Shown: positions 1 through 11,236 of the stretch, in pieces
Layout: each line of letters opens with the position of its first letter
How positions within the stretch are numbered: position 1 is the first letter of the stretch
Assembly: GCF_013374995.1 (NCBI RefSeq)
Contig: NZ_CP056030.1
Span: 2,016,501 to 2,080,500 of the forward strand
Origin: Pseudomonas eucalypticola
Lineage (GTDB): Bacteria > Pseudomonadota > Gammaproteobacteria > Pseudomonadales > Pseudomonadaceae
Direction: 5' to 3'
DNA length: 64,000 nucleotides
Notes under the pieces: model-generated
Databases searched by the model: none
What the model was told of the DNA's origin: nothing
Seen by the model: only the letters and a program-made list of their open reading frames with translations
Made by a program: the position numbers and the translations under genes

Positions 1-1408
1 GGTGCGCCTTCACTGCCTCATCGGCCTTGGCCACTTCCCACGCGTCACGGGGTTCATCGAGGTCGCGGTTCAGGGTTTCCGGCGTCTTGAACGTGGTGTA
101 CAGCGTGGTCGCGGTCAACAGCGCCAGGTAGCAGGCAATCGGCACCCAGGCGCCGATGCCGGCGTTGCTGTCGCCTTCATGGGTGGCCATGACCACGGCG
201 ATGATGCCCGCGCCAATCATCGGCGCGATGCCGCCGGCGATCACCGCCGACACTTCCCGCGCAATCGACACGCCCATGTAACGGTGACGTGAGCCGAACA
301 GCTCGGGCATCAGCGCCGCCTGCGTGCCGAACATACCCCACGTGCCAATACCCAGGGCGATGGAGATGGCGACGATGCTGGCGACGATGTTGCCCAGGCT
401 CAGCACCCACCACACCGGGAACGCCAGGGCCAGTTGCAGCAAGGCAAAGGCGCGGTACACCACCACGCGGCCGAAACGGTCGCTGAGCTTGCCGGCAATG
501 GGCACGGTCAGCGCGCCCAGGCTGGCGGCGCAGATCAGTGTCAACACGCCCACCGGGCCCTTGAGGCCGACCACGCCGACGATGTAGCTCACCGCCAGGG
601 CCTGGTAGATGGACGAACCGCCGTTTTCCGCCAGGCGCAGGCCGATGCCCAGCAGCAGGGTCGGCTTGGAGTGTTGCATGGCGCTTTTCAGCGGGTTGGC
701 GCACTCACGCTTCAGCGCCTTGAGACGCACGAAGGTCGGTGATTCCTTAAGCTTGAGGCGCATGTACAGGCCGAGCGCGACGATGACCACACTGATGAAG
801 AACGGCACGCGCCACAGGTTGGTCTGGGTGATGTTGTCGTTGCCGCTGACCACCAGGAAGTACACCAGGGCGGCCATGATGGTGCCCAGCTGGATGCCCA
901 GGAACGGCAGCGCGGCGTAGAACCCGCGACGGCCCTTGGGCGCGTACTCGGTCATCATCACCGCCGCGCCGGCCTGCTCGGCACCGGCGCCCAGGCCTTG
1001 CAGCAGGCGCAGCACCACCAGCAGCACCGGCGCCAGGTAGCCTACCTGGTGAAAGGTGGGCAGGGCGCCGATCAGGGTGCTGGACACGCCCATCAGCAGC
1101 ACCGTCGCTGAGAGCACGAACTTGCGCCCCACGCGGTCGCCGATCATGCCGAACAGCACGCCGCCCAGGGGACGGATGGCAAAGCCGAGGAAGTAGGTGC
1201 CGAAGCTGGCGATCAGGCTCATGGCGCGGGTCTGTTCGGGGAAGAACAGCGGCCCGAAGATCAGCGCCGACGCCAGGGTGTACAGGGCGAAGTCGTAGTA
1301 CTCCAGGGCGCTGCCCAGGGAGCAGGCCCAGGCGGCGCGGTGCAGGTCCTTCTTCACTTGCGGGTCAACGGGCTCGGCGGTGTCGGACGGGGAGCGGGCG
1401 TGGGTCAT
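1..1408 (-). CDS. MHS-family MFS transporter (C-terminus beyond window edge)
   Basis: Inner-membrane proton symporter of the metabolite:H+ symporter (MHS) branch of the major facilitator superfamily, the branch that contains ShiA (shikimate), KgtP and ProP. The frame is open from an ATG at 1408, preceded by GGAGGAA, to the window edge with no stop, giving 469 codons. The N-terminal part reads SALEYYDF then GDRVGRK, the MFS loop 2-3 signature, followed by a second GKLSDRFGR loop in the C-terminal half. It is the third gene of an operon-like run behind an AroE paralogue (gap 57 bp) and an SDR dehydrogenase. Shikimate or quinate is therefore the likeliest substrate, but this is context only. Confidence 0.88.
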   Translation of the reverse strand, partial: MTHARSPSDTAEPVDPQVKKDLHRAAWACSLGSALEYYDFALYTLASALIFGPLFFPEQTRAMSLIASFGTYFLGFAIRPLGGVLFGMIGDRVGRKFVLSATVLLMGVSSTLIGALPTFHQVGYLAPVLLVVLRLLQGLGAGAEQAGAAVMMTEYAPKGRRGFYAALPFLGIQLGTIMAALVYFLVVSGNDNITQTNLWRVPFFISVVIVALGLYMRLKLKESPTFVRLKALKRECANPLKSAMQHSKPTLLLGIGLRLAENGGSSIYQALAVSYIVGVVGLKGPVGVLTLICAASLGALTVPIAGKLSDRFGRVVVYRAFALLQLALAFPVWWVLSLGNIVASIVAISIALGIGTWGMFGTQAALMPELFGSRHRYMGVSIAREVSAVIAGGIAPMIGAGIIAVVMATHEGDSNAGIGAWVPIACYLALLTATTLYTTFKTPETLNRDLDEPRDAWEVAKADEAVKAH

Positions 1409-1465
1409 GTGCGTTCCTCCAGGCGCCTTCATGGCGTCTTGTTATTGATAGGCAACCGGGATGGG

Positions 1466-2281
1466 TTACAGGTTCAACCGCTGGATTTCCTGGAGCATGG
1501 CCTGCTCCATGACGTCGATGGGCGCGTCGTGCCCGGTGTACAGTTCGATCTGCCGGCAGGCCTGGTGCACCAGCATGCGCGTGCCGGCCACGGTGCCGCA
1601 ACCCAGGGCGCGGGCCTGGCGCAGCAATGCGGTCTGCACCGGCATGAAGGCTACGTCCATGACGATCAGGTGGCTGGCCAGGCGGCCGTCCAGCGGGTTG
1701 CTGTCGGGCTGTTTGAAGCCTACCGAGGTGGCGTTGACGACGATGTCGTAGTCCTTGGCGACAAAGCGCTCGACACTGCCGCCCCAGCGCGCGCCCAGGG
1801 TCTGGGCCAGCTCGCTGCCGCGTTCGGCGCTGCGGTTGAACACGGTCACCTGGGCGTCGGCTTTCACGCAGCCGTAGACCACGGCACGGGCCGCGCCACC
1901 GGCACCCACCACGGCGATGCGCTTGCCCTTGAGGCGGGTCACTTCCTGCAGGGCACGCACGGCGCCCAGGTAGTCGGTGTTGTAGCCGGTCAGCACGCCG
2001 TCGACGTTATTGATGGTGTTCACCGCGCCGATCACCTGGGCCGATTCGTCGATGGCGTCCAGGTGCGGCATGACGGCCTGCTTGTAGGGCATCGACACGT
2101 TCATGCCGCGCACGCCCAGGGTGCGAATCGCGCCCACGGCGGCCACCGGGTCCTCAACGCCGAAGCACACGAAGGTGTAATCCAGGCCCAGGGCCGCGTA
2201 GGCGGCGTTGTGGATCTTGGCCGAGAGGGAAAACGGCGAGCCCATGATCGAGCCGCACAGGGTGGGGAGTGATTGAGGCAT
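1466..2281 (-). CDS. AroE-family shikimate/quinate dehydrogenase paralogue
   Basis: NAD(P)-dependent dehydrogenase of the shikimate 5-dehydrogenase family, 271 aa, the usual size. The N-terminal substrate domain has the serine region GSPFSLSAKIHN, lysine in MPYK and GYNTDYLGAV (shikimate-binding NTD). The nucleotide domain has GAGGAARAV and FNRS, the latter typical of NADP use. The ATG at 2281 is chosen because AAGGA lies 7 nt upstream; an in-frame ATG at 2299 would add six residues. Its place between an SDR dehydrogenase and an MHS transporter, all divergent from a LysR gene, suggests a catabolic paralogue rather than the biosynthetic AroE. Which of shikimate or quinate it oxidises cannot be decided from sequence. 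Confidence 0.85.
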   Translation of the reverse strand: MPQSLPTLCGSIMGSPFSLSAKIHNAAYAALGLDYTFVCFGVEDPVAAVGAIRTLGVRGMNVSMPYKQAVMPHLDAIDESAQVIGAVNTINNVDGVLTGYNTDYLGAVRALQEVTRLKGKRIAVVGAGGAARAVVYGCVKADAQVTVFNRSAERGSELAQTLGARWGGSVERFVAKDYDIVVNATSVGFKQPDSNPLDGRLASHLIVMDVAFMPVQTALLRQARALGCGTVAGTRMLVHQACRQIELYTGHDAPIDVMEQAMLQEIQRLNL

Positions 2282-2304
2282 GGTGGCATCCTTGTGCAAA
2301 AAAG

Positions 2305-3069
2305 TTAGACGACGCTGGTCAGGCCGCCGTCGACGAACAGGGTTTGGCCGTTGATGAAGTCAGCCGCCGGCGAGGCGAGGAACACCGCCGCGCCACACAG
2401 CTCCTCCACCTTGCCCCAGCGCCCGGCCGGGGTGCGTTTCACCAGCCAGTCATCGAACGCCGGGTTGTCAGCCAAGGCCTGATTCAGTTCGGTGCGAAAG
2501 TACCCGGGGGCCAGGGCATTGACCTGCAGGCCGTGACCAGCCCAGTCGGCGCACATGCCGCGGGTGAGCATGCGCACCGCGCCCTTGCTGGCCGCGTAGG
2601 GGGCGATGGAAGGGCGGGCGAGCTCGCTTTGCACTGAGGCGATGTTGATGATCTTGCCGTGGCCGCGGGCAATCATGTGCCGGGCCACGGCCTTGGACAC
2701 ATTGAACACGCCATCCAGGTTGGTGCTCATCAGGCGGTGCCAGTCTTGCTGGCTGAAATCCTGCAGCGCCTGGCGGTGTTGAATGCCGGCGTTGTTGACC
2801 AGAATGTCGATGGCACCCACCCGCTGTTCCAGGCCATCGACAGCCCGAGCGGTGGCGTCGTGGTCAGCGACGTCGAACACCGCGTATTCGGCGTTCAGGC
2901 CTTCGTCGCGCAGCAGGGCGCAAGCCGCCTGGGTGCGCTCGGCGTCGCGGCCGTTGAGCACCACGTGGGCGCCGGCCTGGGCCAGCCCACGGGCCAAGGC
3001 CAGGCCGATGCCGCGGGCGCTGCCGGTGATCAGCGCCCGGCGGCCGTTCAGGCGAAAGCTGTCGATCAT
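2305..3069 (-). CDS. SDR oxidoreductase, gluconate 5-dehydrogenase-like
   Basis: Cytoplasmic short-chain dehydrogenase of 254 aa. The Rossmann motif TGSARGIG is near residue 16, NNAG near residue 92, and the catalytic Ser...Tyr-x3-Lys set is present (IASVQS, then YAASK). The C-terminus closes with the usual FVDGG. The overall pattern, including GKIINIASVQSELARP, resembles the IdnO/Gno gluconate 5-dehydrogenase group, but this group is broad and the substrate is uncertain. First gene of a run with the AroE paralogue (23 bp downstream) and the MHS transporter, and divergent from a LysR regulator that probably controls it. Confidence 0.88.
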   Translation of the reverse strand: MIDSFRLNGRRALITGSARGIGLALARGLAQAGAHVVLNGRDAERTQAACALLRDEGLNAEYAVFDVADHDATARAVDGLEQRVGAIDILVNNAGIQHRQALQDFSQQDWHRLMSTNLDGVFNVSKAVARHMIARGHGKIINIASVQSELARPSIAPYAASKGAVRMLTRGMCADWAGHGLQVNALAPGYFRTELNQALADNPAFDDWLVKRTPAGRWGKVEELCGAAVFLASPAADFINGQTLFVDGGLTSVV

Positions 3070-3198
3070 GTAGGTCTCCCGGTATTGGATTTATGGGGTC
3101 AGGGATGGTGCTACTGTCAGCCGCTACCGCTTCGGTGTGCCAATCGTTTATGGTGATGTGGTAATCACCGTTCGTGATCACCAGGCAAGGGAGGCTGC
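3070..3198. promoter_or_regulatory. divergent SDR/LysR control region with LTTR-type palindrome
   Basis: The 129-bp gap between the SDR operon and the LysR gene holds GGTGAT-N6-ATCACC at 3152-3169, followed by a further TGATCACCA half at 3175-3183. An interrupted dyad of this kind between a LysR gene and its divergent target fits the usual binding-site layout of the family. Binding itself is inference. Confidence 0.55.
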
Positions 3199-4083
3199 AT
3201 GGAACTCAAACACTTGCGCGCGTTCGTGGCGGTCGCCGAAGAGCTGCATTTTGGCCGTGCGGCCGAGCGCTTGCACATCGTCCAGCCGGCCTTGAGCGCG
3301 CAGATCCGCGGGCTGGAAGAGGACGTTGGCGCGCAGTTGTTCGAGCGCGACCGCCATGGCGTGGAACTGACCGAGGAGGGCGCGCTGTTCTTGCCCGAGG
3401 CGCTGGCGACCCTGCGCCAGGCCGGGCGCGCGCGGGAGGTCCTGCAACAGGCCGCGGCCGGGGAAGTGGGGGTGCTGCGCCTGGCGTTCGTGTCCTCGGT
3501 GCTGTCGCACTTGCTGCCGGCGCTGGTGCGCACCCTGGAACAGCGGTTTCCGCGCATCGAGCTGGAACTCAAGGACATGCCTTCATTGCTCCAGGCCAGG
3601 GCATTGCACGACAACGCCCTGGACTTTGGCCTGGTGCGCCTGCCATTGAGCGTGCCGGGGCTGCATACGCGCATGTTGTTCGAAGAGTCGCTGGTGGTGG
3701 CGGTGCCCGAGGCCGACCCGTTGGCCAAGGTGCGCCGGGTGCAGCCCCAGGACCTGGCAGGGCGCCCGGCACTGGTGCTGGCGCGCAAATATGCGCCGGG
3801 GCTGCATGACCAAATGCTGGTGGGCTTTCAACGGCGCAAGGTGACGCTGACCATCGCCCGGGAAATGGGGGAATTCACTACCTTGCTGGCGCTGGTGGCG
3901 GCGGGGCTGGGGGTGGGTATCGTGCCGGCGGGGGCGGCCTCGGCGCTGCCGGCCGGGGTCGTCACCCGGCCGTTGGCGGTGGCCATGAGCGGCGCGGGTA
4001 TCGGGGTGGCCTGGACGGGGCTGGAAAGCCCGCGCAAGCGGGCGCTGATGCAGGTGCTGGATGAACTGTATCCACCTGCCTGA
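3199..4083 (+). CDS. LysR-family transcriptional regulator
   Basis: 294-aa DNA-binding regulator. The N-terminal winged helix-turn-helix covers about residues 1-60 (MELKHLRAFVAVAEELHFG..., AAERLHIVQPALSAQI). A periplasmic-binding-protein-like effector domain follows from about residue 90. The ATG at 3199 has GGAGG about 6 nt upstream. It is divergent from the SDR-AroE-MHS operon, so it most likely controls that operon in response to the transported compound or an intermediate. The effector cannot be read from the sequence. Confidence 0.92.
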   Translation: MELKHLRAFVAVAEELHFGRAAERLHIVQPALSAQIRGLEEDVGAQLFERDRHGVELTEEGALFLPEALATLRQAGRAREVLQQAAAGEVGVLRLAFVSSVLSHLLPALVRTLEQRFPRIELELKDMPSLLQARALHDNALDFGLVRLPLSVPGLHTRMLFEESLVVAVPEADPLAKVRRVQPQDLAGRPALVLARKYAPGLHDQMLVGFQRRKVTLTIAREMGEFTTLLALVAAGLGVGIVPAGAASALPAGVVTRPLAVAMSGAGIGVAWTGLESPRKRALMQVLDELYPPA

Positions 4084-4115
4084 TGGGGCGCGCTGTTTCC
4101 GGGCGTCGCCCGGCC

Positions 4116-4241
4116 CTACGCGGTACCTGCGACGAACACCATGGCTACCCCATTCATGCAATAGCGCAATCCTGTGAGGGCTGGGCCATCGTCAAAGACA
4201 TGCCCCGGATCCCCGCCGCTGCGGCGCTTCCCCCGGTCCTG
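4116..4241 (-). pseudogene. msrB remnant (C-terminal fragment)
   Basis: Reading the minus strand up to a TAG at 4116-4118 gives [20 protein letters not shown] followed by [13 protein letters not shown]. This matches the conserved C-terminal block of methionine-R-sulfoxide reductase B (GHVFDDGP...TGLRYCIN), including the active-site Cys in RYC. Similarity stops about 40 codons upstream, around the degenerate VQDRGKRRS, and no start or zinc-binding CxxC half is present. I read it as a decayed gene fragment between the LysR and GAF-EAL genes. Confidence 0.75.
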
Positions 4242-4372
4242 AACCAGGCTTGAACGTTTTGTGACGCCTTTCGCAATTTCCCTGCATTTCGTCTGGAAAA
4301 ATGCCGGACGGTAGACGTAAAACCCTTTTTGCGGTCCTAGAATCTGTGGATCCAGGGATTCAGGAGGGCGTC

Positions 4373-5647
4373 ATGGATATGTCAGCTGACCAACTCGCCA
4401 GTGTCGTTACCCTCAAGACCGCCGCGCCCACGGGGACGGGCTGCATCGACAAGGTGCTGCGCGCCTTGCGCACCCACCTGGGCATGGACGTGGCCTTCGT
4501 TTCGCAGTTTCGGACCACCGACCGTGTGTTCGTCAACGTCGACACCGACGGCGATGGGCCGATCAAGCCGGGGGACTGCCTGTCACTGGACGTGGGCTAT
4601 TGCCTGCGGGTCGTGGAGGGCGTGCTGCCCGAACTCATCGCTGACACCGCCCACTACCCGGTAGCCATGGAGCTCCCCGAAACCCAGGCACTGCCTATCG
4701 GCTCGCACCTGAGCGTGCCCATCTACCTCAGCGATGGTCGGTTGTACGGCACGTTCTGCTGCTTCGGCTACAGTGCCGATGACAGCCTGAACCAGCGCGA
4801 CCTGCTGGTGATGAAGGTCTTCGCCGAACTGATCGCCGACCGCATCGAAGGCGACCTGACCCAGGTGCGCGACCGCGTGGCCAAGCACCGGCGCATCTCC
4901 GCCGTGCTGGCCAGCAACCAACCCGCCATCGTCTACCAGCCTATCTTCGACTTCCACAGCATGGCCATTTGCGGTTGGGAGTGCCTGTCACGCTTCAACG
5001 TCGAGCCGCTTCGCAGTCCTGACCAGTGGTTCAACGAAGCCGCCGACGCCGGGCTGGGCGTGGAACTGGAATGCCATGCCATCGCCGCCGCCCTGCGCGG
5101 CATGGACGCCTTGCCGTCGGGCACTTACCTGACCATCAACTGCTCCCCGCAACTGATGCTCAGCGGCCGCCTGACCGAACTGCTCGGCCCGTGCCCGGCC
5201 AGCCGCCTGGTACTGGAAATCACCGAGCACGCCGTGGTCAACGATTACACCGGGCTGATCAAGGCCCTCAAACCCCTGCGCCAGAACGGCGTACGCGTGG
5301 CCATCGACGATGCGGGCGCAGGCTACGCTAGCATGCGCCATATCCTGCAACTGCGCCCGGACATGATCAAGCTGGACATGAGCCTGACCCAGAACATCGA
5401 CACCGACCCGCAGAAACGCGCCATGGCGTCGGCGTTGATCGCCTTCGCTCGCGAGACCGGCAGCACCATCGTGGCCGAAGGTGTGGAAACCCAGTCCGAA
5501 TTGGACGCTTTGCGCTTGTTGGGGGCAAACAAGGTGCAGGGGTACCTGCTGGGTCGGCCGCTGGCATTGCCGGATGCATTGGCGCTGGTGGAGCGGGTGG
5601 CGGTGAACAGCCTGGAGGAGGCGCAGCCGAGGGTGACGTCGGGATGA
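4373..5647 (+). CDS. GAF-EAL domain cyclic-di-GMP phosphodiesterase
   Basis: 424-aa cytoplasmic signalling protein that probably hydrolyses cyclic-di-GMP. A GAF sensor domain spans about residues 20-165 and an EAL domain about 180-410. The signature EAL triplet is ECL (Glu203). The other metal and catalytic residues are in place: Asn256, Glu282 in LEITE, Asp312-Asp313 in IDDAGAG, Lys333, Glu369 in AEGVE and Gln389 in QGY. That supports an active enzyme despite the A-to-C change. There is no GGDEF domain and no membrane segment. The start at 4373 is chosen for AGGAGG five bases upstream; an in-frame ATG at 4301 lacks this. It stands alone between unrelated neighbours. Confidence 0.9.
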   Translation: MDMSADQLASVVTLKTAAPTGTGCIDKVLRALRTHLGMDVAFVSQFRTTDRVFVNVDTDGDGPIKPGDCLSLDVGYCLRVVEGVLPELIADTAHYPVAMELPETQALPIGSHLSVPIYLSDGRLYGTFCCFGYSADDSLNQRDLLVMKVFAELIADRIEGDLTQVRDRVAKHRRISAVLASNQPAIVYQPIFDFHSMAICGWECLSRFNVEPLRSPDQWFNEAADAGLGVELECHAIAAALRGMDALPSGTYLTINCSPQLMLSGRLTELLGPCPASRLVLEITEHAVVNDYTGLIKALKPLRQNGVRVAIDDAGAGYASMRHILQLRPDMIKLDMSLTQNIDTDPQKRAMASALIAFARETGSTIVAEGVETQSELDALRLLGANKVQGYLLGRPLALPDALALVERVAVNSLEEAQPRVTSG

Positions 5648-5695
5648 GGGGCAGTACGGCGCTTCCTGGGTAAGGATTCCGCGCCCCCTCCACGC

Positions 5696-7303
<1,608 letters not shown>

Positions 7304-7304
7304 G

Positions 7305-8324
7305 TCATTTCCTCGGGTCGAACGCGTCACGGGCGGCTTCGCCGATGAACACCAGCAGGCTGAGCATCAGCGCCAGCACGGCGAAGGCACTGATGCCCAG
7401 CCACGGCGCCTGCAGGTTGGATTTGCCCTGGGACACCAGTTCACCCAGCGACGGCGAACCGGCCGGCAGGCCGAAGCCCAGGAAGTCCAGGGCGGTGAGG
7501 GTGCCGATGGCGCCGGTGAGGATGAAGGGCAGGAAGGTCATGGTCGAGACCATGGCGTTGGGCAGGATGTGCTGGAACATGATGCTGCTATCTCGCATGC
7601 CCAGGGCACGGGCGGCGCGCACGTATTCCAGGTTGCGCCCGCGCAGGAATTCGGCGCGTACCACGTCCACCAGGCTCATCCAGGAAAACAGCAGCATGAT
7701 GCCCAGCAACCACCAGAAGTTGGGCTGCACAAAACTGGCCAGGATGATCAGCAGGTACAGCACCGGCAGGCCCGACCACACTTCCAGGAAGCGTTGCCCG
7801 GCCAGGTCGACCCAGCCGCCGTAGAAGCCCTGCAGGGCCCCGGCAATCACGCCGATGATGGAACTGAGAAGGGTCAGCGTCAGGGCAAACAGCACCGACA
7901 CGCGGAAACCGTAGATCACCCGTGCCAGCACGTCCCGGCCCTGGTCGTCGGTGCCCAGCCAGTTCTGCGCCGAGGGCGGCGCGGGGGCGGGTACCTTCAG
8001 GTCGTAGTTGATGCTCTGGTAGCTGAACGGAATGGGCGCCCACAGGGTCCAGCTGTGCTTGGCCGCCAGCAGTTGCTGGATGTAGGGGCTCTTGTAGTTG
8101 GCCTCCAGCGGGAATTCGCCGCCGAAGGTGGTTTCCGGGTAGCGTTCGAAGGCCGGGAAGTACCAGCCGCCGTCGTAATGCAGGGCCAGTGGCTTGTCGT
8201 TGGCGATCAGTTCGGCACCCAGGCTGGCCACGAACAGAATCACGAACAGCCACAGCGACCACCAGCCGCGCTTGTTGGCCTTGAACCGCTGCAGGCGGCG
8301 CTGGTTGAGGGGGGACAGGCTCAT
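7305..8324 (-). CDS. yejE: peptide ABC importer permease YejE
   Basis: 339-aa inner-membrane permease of the OppC/DppC type. An N-terminal hydrophobic helix (about 20-40) is followed by a long periplasmic region rich in aromatic residues, a YejE hallmark. The binding-protein-dependent transport domain covers about 135-330, with the EAA-like cytoplasmic loop around YVRAARALGMRDSSIMFQHI. The start lies one base after the yejB stop and the stop overlaps the yejF ribosome-binding site, so translation is probably coupled. Confidence 0.94.
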   Translation of the reverse strand: MSLSPLNQRRLQRFKANKRGWWSLWLFVILFVASLGAELIANDKPLALHYDGGWYFPAFERYPETTFGGEFPLEANYKSPYIQQLLAAKHSWTLWAPIPFSYQSINYDLKVPAPAPPSAQNWLGTDDQGRDVLARVIYGFRVSVLFALTLTLLSSIIGVIAGALQGFYGGWVDLAGQRFLEVWSGLPVLYLLIILASFVQPNFWWLLGIMLLFSWMSLVDVVRAEFLRGRNLEYVRAARALGMRDSSIMFQHILPNAMVSTMTFLPFILTGAIGTLTALDFLGFGLPAGSPSLGELVSQGKSNLQAPWLGISAFAVLALMLSLLVFIGEAARDAFDPRK

Positions 8325-8325
8325 C

Positions 8326-9399
8326 TCAATGCTCCCTGCGTTCGAAGTCGATGCGTGGGTCGACCAGGCTGTAGGTCAGGTCGCCGATCAGTTTCACCAG
8401 CAACCCCAGCAGGGTGAAGATGAACAGGGTGCCGAACACCACCGGGTAGTCGCGGTTCACCGCGGCCTCGAAACTCATCAGGCCCAGGCCGTCGAGGGAG
8501 AAGATCACCTCCACCAGCAGCGAGCCGGTGAAGAAGATGCCGATGAAGGCCGATGGGAAGCCGGCGATCACCAGCAGCATGGCGTTGCGGAACACATGGC
8601 CGTACAGCACGCGGCGGTTGCTCAGGCCCTTGGCCTTGGCCGTCACCACGTACTGCTTGCCGATCTCGTCCAGGAAGCTGTTTTTGGTGAGGAAGGTCAT
8701 GGTCGCGAAGTTGCCGATCACCAGTGCCGTCACCGGCAAGGCCAGGTGCCAGAAGTAGTCCAGCAGCTTGCCGCCCAGGCTCAGTTGTTCGAAGTTGTTG
8801 GAGGTCAGGCCACGCAACGGGAACCAGTCCAGGTAGCTGCCGCCGGCGAACACCACGATCAGCAGAATGGCGAACAGGAACGCCGGAATGGCGTAGCCGA
8901 CGATGATCGCCGAGCTGGTCCACACATCGAAATGGGTGCCGTGCCGGGTGGCCTTGGCGATGCCCAGGGGAATGGACACCAGGTACATGATCAAGGTGCT
9001 CCACAGCCCCAGGGACACCGACACGGGCATTTTTTCCAGGATCAGGTCGGTGACCTTGGCGTCGCGAAAGAAACTGGAGCCGAAGTCGAAGTGGGCGTAG
9101 TTCTTGATCATCAGCCACAGGCGTTCAGGGGCTGACTTGTCGAAGCCGTACTGCTTTTCGATTTCCTTGATCAGCGCCGGGTCCAGGCCCTGGGCACCGC
9201 GGTAGCTGGAGCCGCCCATGGACACTTCAGCACCGCCGCCGGCGAAGCGGCTGGTGGCGCCCTCGAAGCCTTCGAGCTTGGCGATGGCCTGTTCCACCGG
9301 CCCACCCGGCGCCGCCTGGATGATCAGGAAGTTGATGACCAGGATGCCGAACAGGGTGGGAATGATCAGCAGCAAGCGCTTGCAGATATAAGCCAGCAT
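8326..9399 (-). CDS. yejB: peptide ABC importer permease YejB
   Basis: 357-aa inner-membrane permease of the OppB/DppB type. It opens with the classic [19 protein letters not shown] membrane anchor and carries the long YejB-specific insertion between the first helix and the core (about residues 35-120). The core has an EAA-type loop near [19 protein letters not shown] and ends with IDFERREH. It lies between yejA (1 bp gap) and yejE (1 bp gap). Confidence 0.94.
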   Translation of the reverse strand: MLAYICKRLLLIIPTLFGILVINFLIIQAAPGGPVEQAIAKLEGFEGATSRFAGGGAEVSMGGSSYRGAQGLDPALIKEIEKQYGFDKSAPERLWLMIKNYAHFDFGSSFFRDAKVTDLILEKMPVSVSLGLWSTLIMYLVSIPLGIAKATRHGTHFDVWTSSAIIVGYAIPAFLFAILLIVVFAGGSYLDWFPLRGLTSNNFEQLSLGGKLLDYFWHLALPVTALVIGNFATMTFLTKNSFLDEIGKQYVVTAKAKGLSNRRVLYGHVFRNAMLLVIAGFPSAFIGIFFTGSLLVEVIFSLDGLGLMSFEAAVNRDYPVVFGTLFIFTLLGLLVKLIGDLTYSLVDPRIDFERREH

Positions 9400-9400
9400 C

Positions 9401-11236
9401 TCAGTGCTCCTTGCCAGGCGAGTCGGTACCGGTGCTCACCGGAATGGCCGGTGTCACGTCGGGCTTGGCCCACCAGGTCATGGTGCCCACGTCATAGCGT
9501 GGCGACACGGCAGGGTGGCCCAGATGGTTCCAGTAGGCCACGCGCCAGGTCTTGATGTGCCAGTTGGGCACCAGGAAGTAGTTCCACAGCAATACCCGGT
9601 CCAGGGCGTGGGCGTGGCTGATCAGGCTCTTGCGCGTGTCGGCATTGATCAGGCTCTCGGTGAGCTGGTCGATGGCCGGGTCCTTGATGCCGATCCAGTT
9701 GTAGCTGCCCTGGCGGTCGGCGCTGGCCGACTCCCAGTATTCACGCTGTTCGTTGCCCGGCGAATCGGACTGCGGGAAGCTGGACACCATCATGTCGAAG
9801 TCCCGCGAGCGGCGGCGGGTGACGTACTGGGAGGCGTCGACGCGGCGCAGCACCAGTTCGATGCCCAGGTCCGCCAGGTTGCGCTTGTAGGGCAGCAGCA
9901 CCCGTTCGAACTCGGGCTGGGCCAGCAGGAATTCGATGGTCACCGGCTTGCCGGTGGTGTCCACCATGCGGTCGTTGACCACGTGCCAGCCGGCGTCCAG
10001 CAGCAGCTTGTAGGCCTGGCGCTGTTGGTCGCGGATCATGCCGCTGCCGTCGGTCACCGGGTTCTTGAACGGCGTGGTGAACACCGCGTCAGGGATCTTG
10101 CCGCGCAGGGGTTCGAGGATTTTCAGCTCATCGGCGTCCGGCAGGCCAGAGGAAGCCAGGTCGGAGTTCTCGAAATAACTGTCGGTGCGGGTGTAGGCGC
10201 CGTTGAACAGCTGGCGGTTGCTCCATTCGAAGTCGAACATCAGGCCCAGGGCCTGGCGCACCCGCGCGTCCTGGAACAGCGGGCGGCGCAGGTTGAAGAT
10301 GAAGCCTTGCATGCCCACCGGGTTGCCGTTGGGCAGCTCTTCCTTGATCAAGCGTTTTTCGCGCACCGCTGGTACGTCATAGGCGGTGGCCCAGTTCTTC
10401 GCGGTCATTTCCTGCCAGAAGTCGAACGCACCGGCTTTCAGGGCTTCGAGGGCCACGTTGTTGTCGCGGTAGTAGTCGGTGGTCAGCACGTCGAAGTTGT
10501 ATGAACCGCGGTTGATGGGCAGGTCCTTGGCCCAGTAGTCCTTGACCCGCTCGTAGCGGATCGAACGCCCGGCGTTCACCGCCGCCACCTTGTAGGGGCC
10601 GCTGCCCAGCGGCGGTTCGAGGCCGCTGCGGTTGAAGTCGCGGGTGGCCCAGTAGTGCTTGGGCAGCACCGGCAGTTGCCCGAGGATCAATGGCAGCTCG
10701 CGATTGTCCCGGGTCTTGAAGTCGAAGCGCACCTGGAGGGGGTTTTCCTCGACCACGTCGGCGACCCCGGCGTAATAGGTGCGGTACAGCGGCGAGCCGT
10801 CCTTCATCAAGGTGTTGAAGGTGAACACCACATCTTCGGCGCGCATGGGGTGGCCATCGTGGAAGCGGGCTTCGGGCCGCAGGGTGAAACGCACCCAGCT
10901 GTTGTCCGGCGCTTTCTCGATGGTCTTGGCCACCAGGCCGTATTCGGTCAGCGGCTCGTCCAGGCTCTGGCGCGCCAGGGTGTCGTAGATCAGGTTGATG
11001 TCGCCTTCCGGCACGCCCTTGCTGATGAACGGGTTGAGGCTGTCGAAGCCGCCGGAGCCGGCCGTGCGGAAGGTACCGCCCTTCGGTGCGTCGGGGTTCA
11101 CGTAGTCGAAGTGCTGGAAATTGGCCGGGTACTTGGGGGCTTCGTTGTACAGGGTCACGGCGTGTTGCGGGGCGGCATGGGCCAGCCCGCTCAGCAACAG
11201 GCCGCACACCGGCAGCAGGGCGCGCAGGCGCGTCAT
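9401..11236 (-). CDS. yejA: periplasmic peptide-binding protein YejA (copy 1)
   Basis: 611-aa extracellular solute-binding protein, family 5 (Opp/Dpp type). The signal peptide [21 protein letters not shown] precedes APQH. Family landmarks follow in order: [13 protein letters not shown] near residue 45, the Cys-free binding lobes, and the ligand-contact region around [20 protein letters not shown] at 11236 overlaps the stop of the upstream paralogue by 4 nt (ATGA) and has GGAG 8 nt upstream. The immediate downstream gene is yejB, making this the cognate binding protein by position. Confidence 0.93.
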   Translation of the reverse strand: MTRLRALLPVCGLLLSGLAHAAPQHAVTLYNEAPKYPANFQHFDYVNPDAPKGGTFRTAGSGGFDSLNPFISKGVPEGDINLIYDTLARQSLDEPLTEYGLVAKTIEKAPDNSWVRFTLRPEARFHDGHPMRAEDVVFTFNTLMKDGSPLYRTYYAGVADVVEENPLQVRFDFKTRDNRELPLILGQLPVLPKHYWATRDFNRSGLEPPLGSGPYKVAAVNAGRSIRYERVKDYWAKDLPINRGSYNFDVLTTDYYRDNNVALEALKAGAFDFWQEMTAKNWATAYDVPAVREKRLIKEELPNGNPVGMQGFIFNLRRPLFQDARVRQALGLMFDFEWSNRQLFNGAYTRTDSYFENSDLASSGLPDADELKILEPLRGKIPDAVFTTPFKNPVTDGSGMIRDQQRQAYKLLLDAGWHVVNDRMVDTTGKPVTIEFLLAQPEFERVLLPYKRNLADLGIELVLRRVDASQYVTRRRSRDFDMMVSSFPQSDSPGNEQREYWESASADRQGSYNWIGIKDPAIDQLTESLINADTRKSLISHAHALDRVLLWNYFLVPNWHIKTWRVAYWNHLGHPAVSPRYDVGTMTWWAKPDVTPAIPVSTGTDSPGKEH

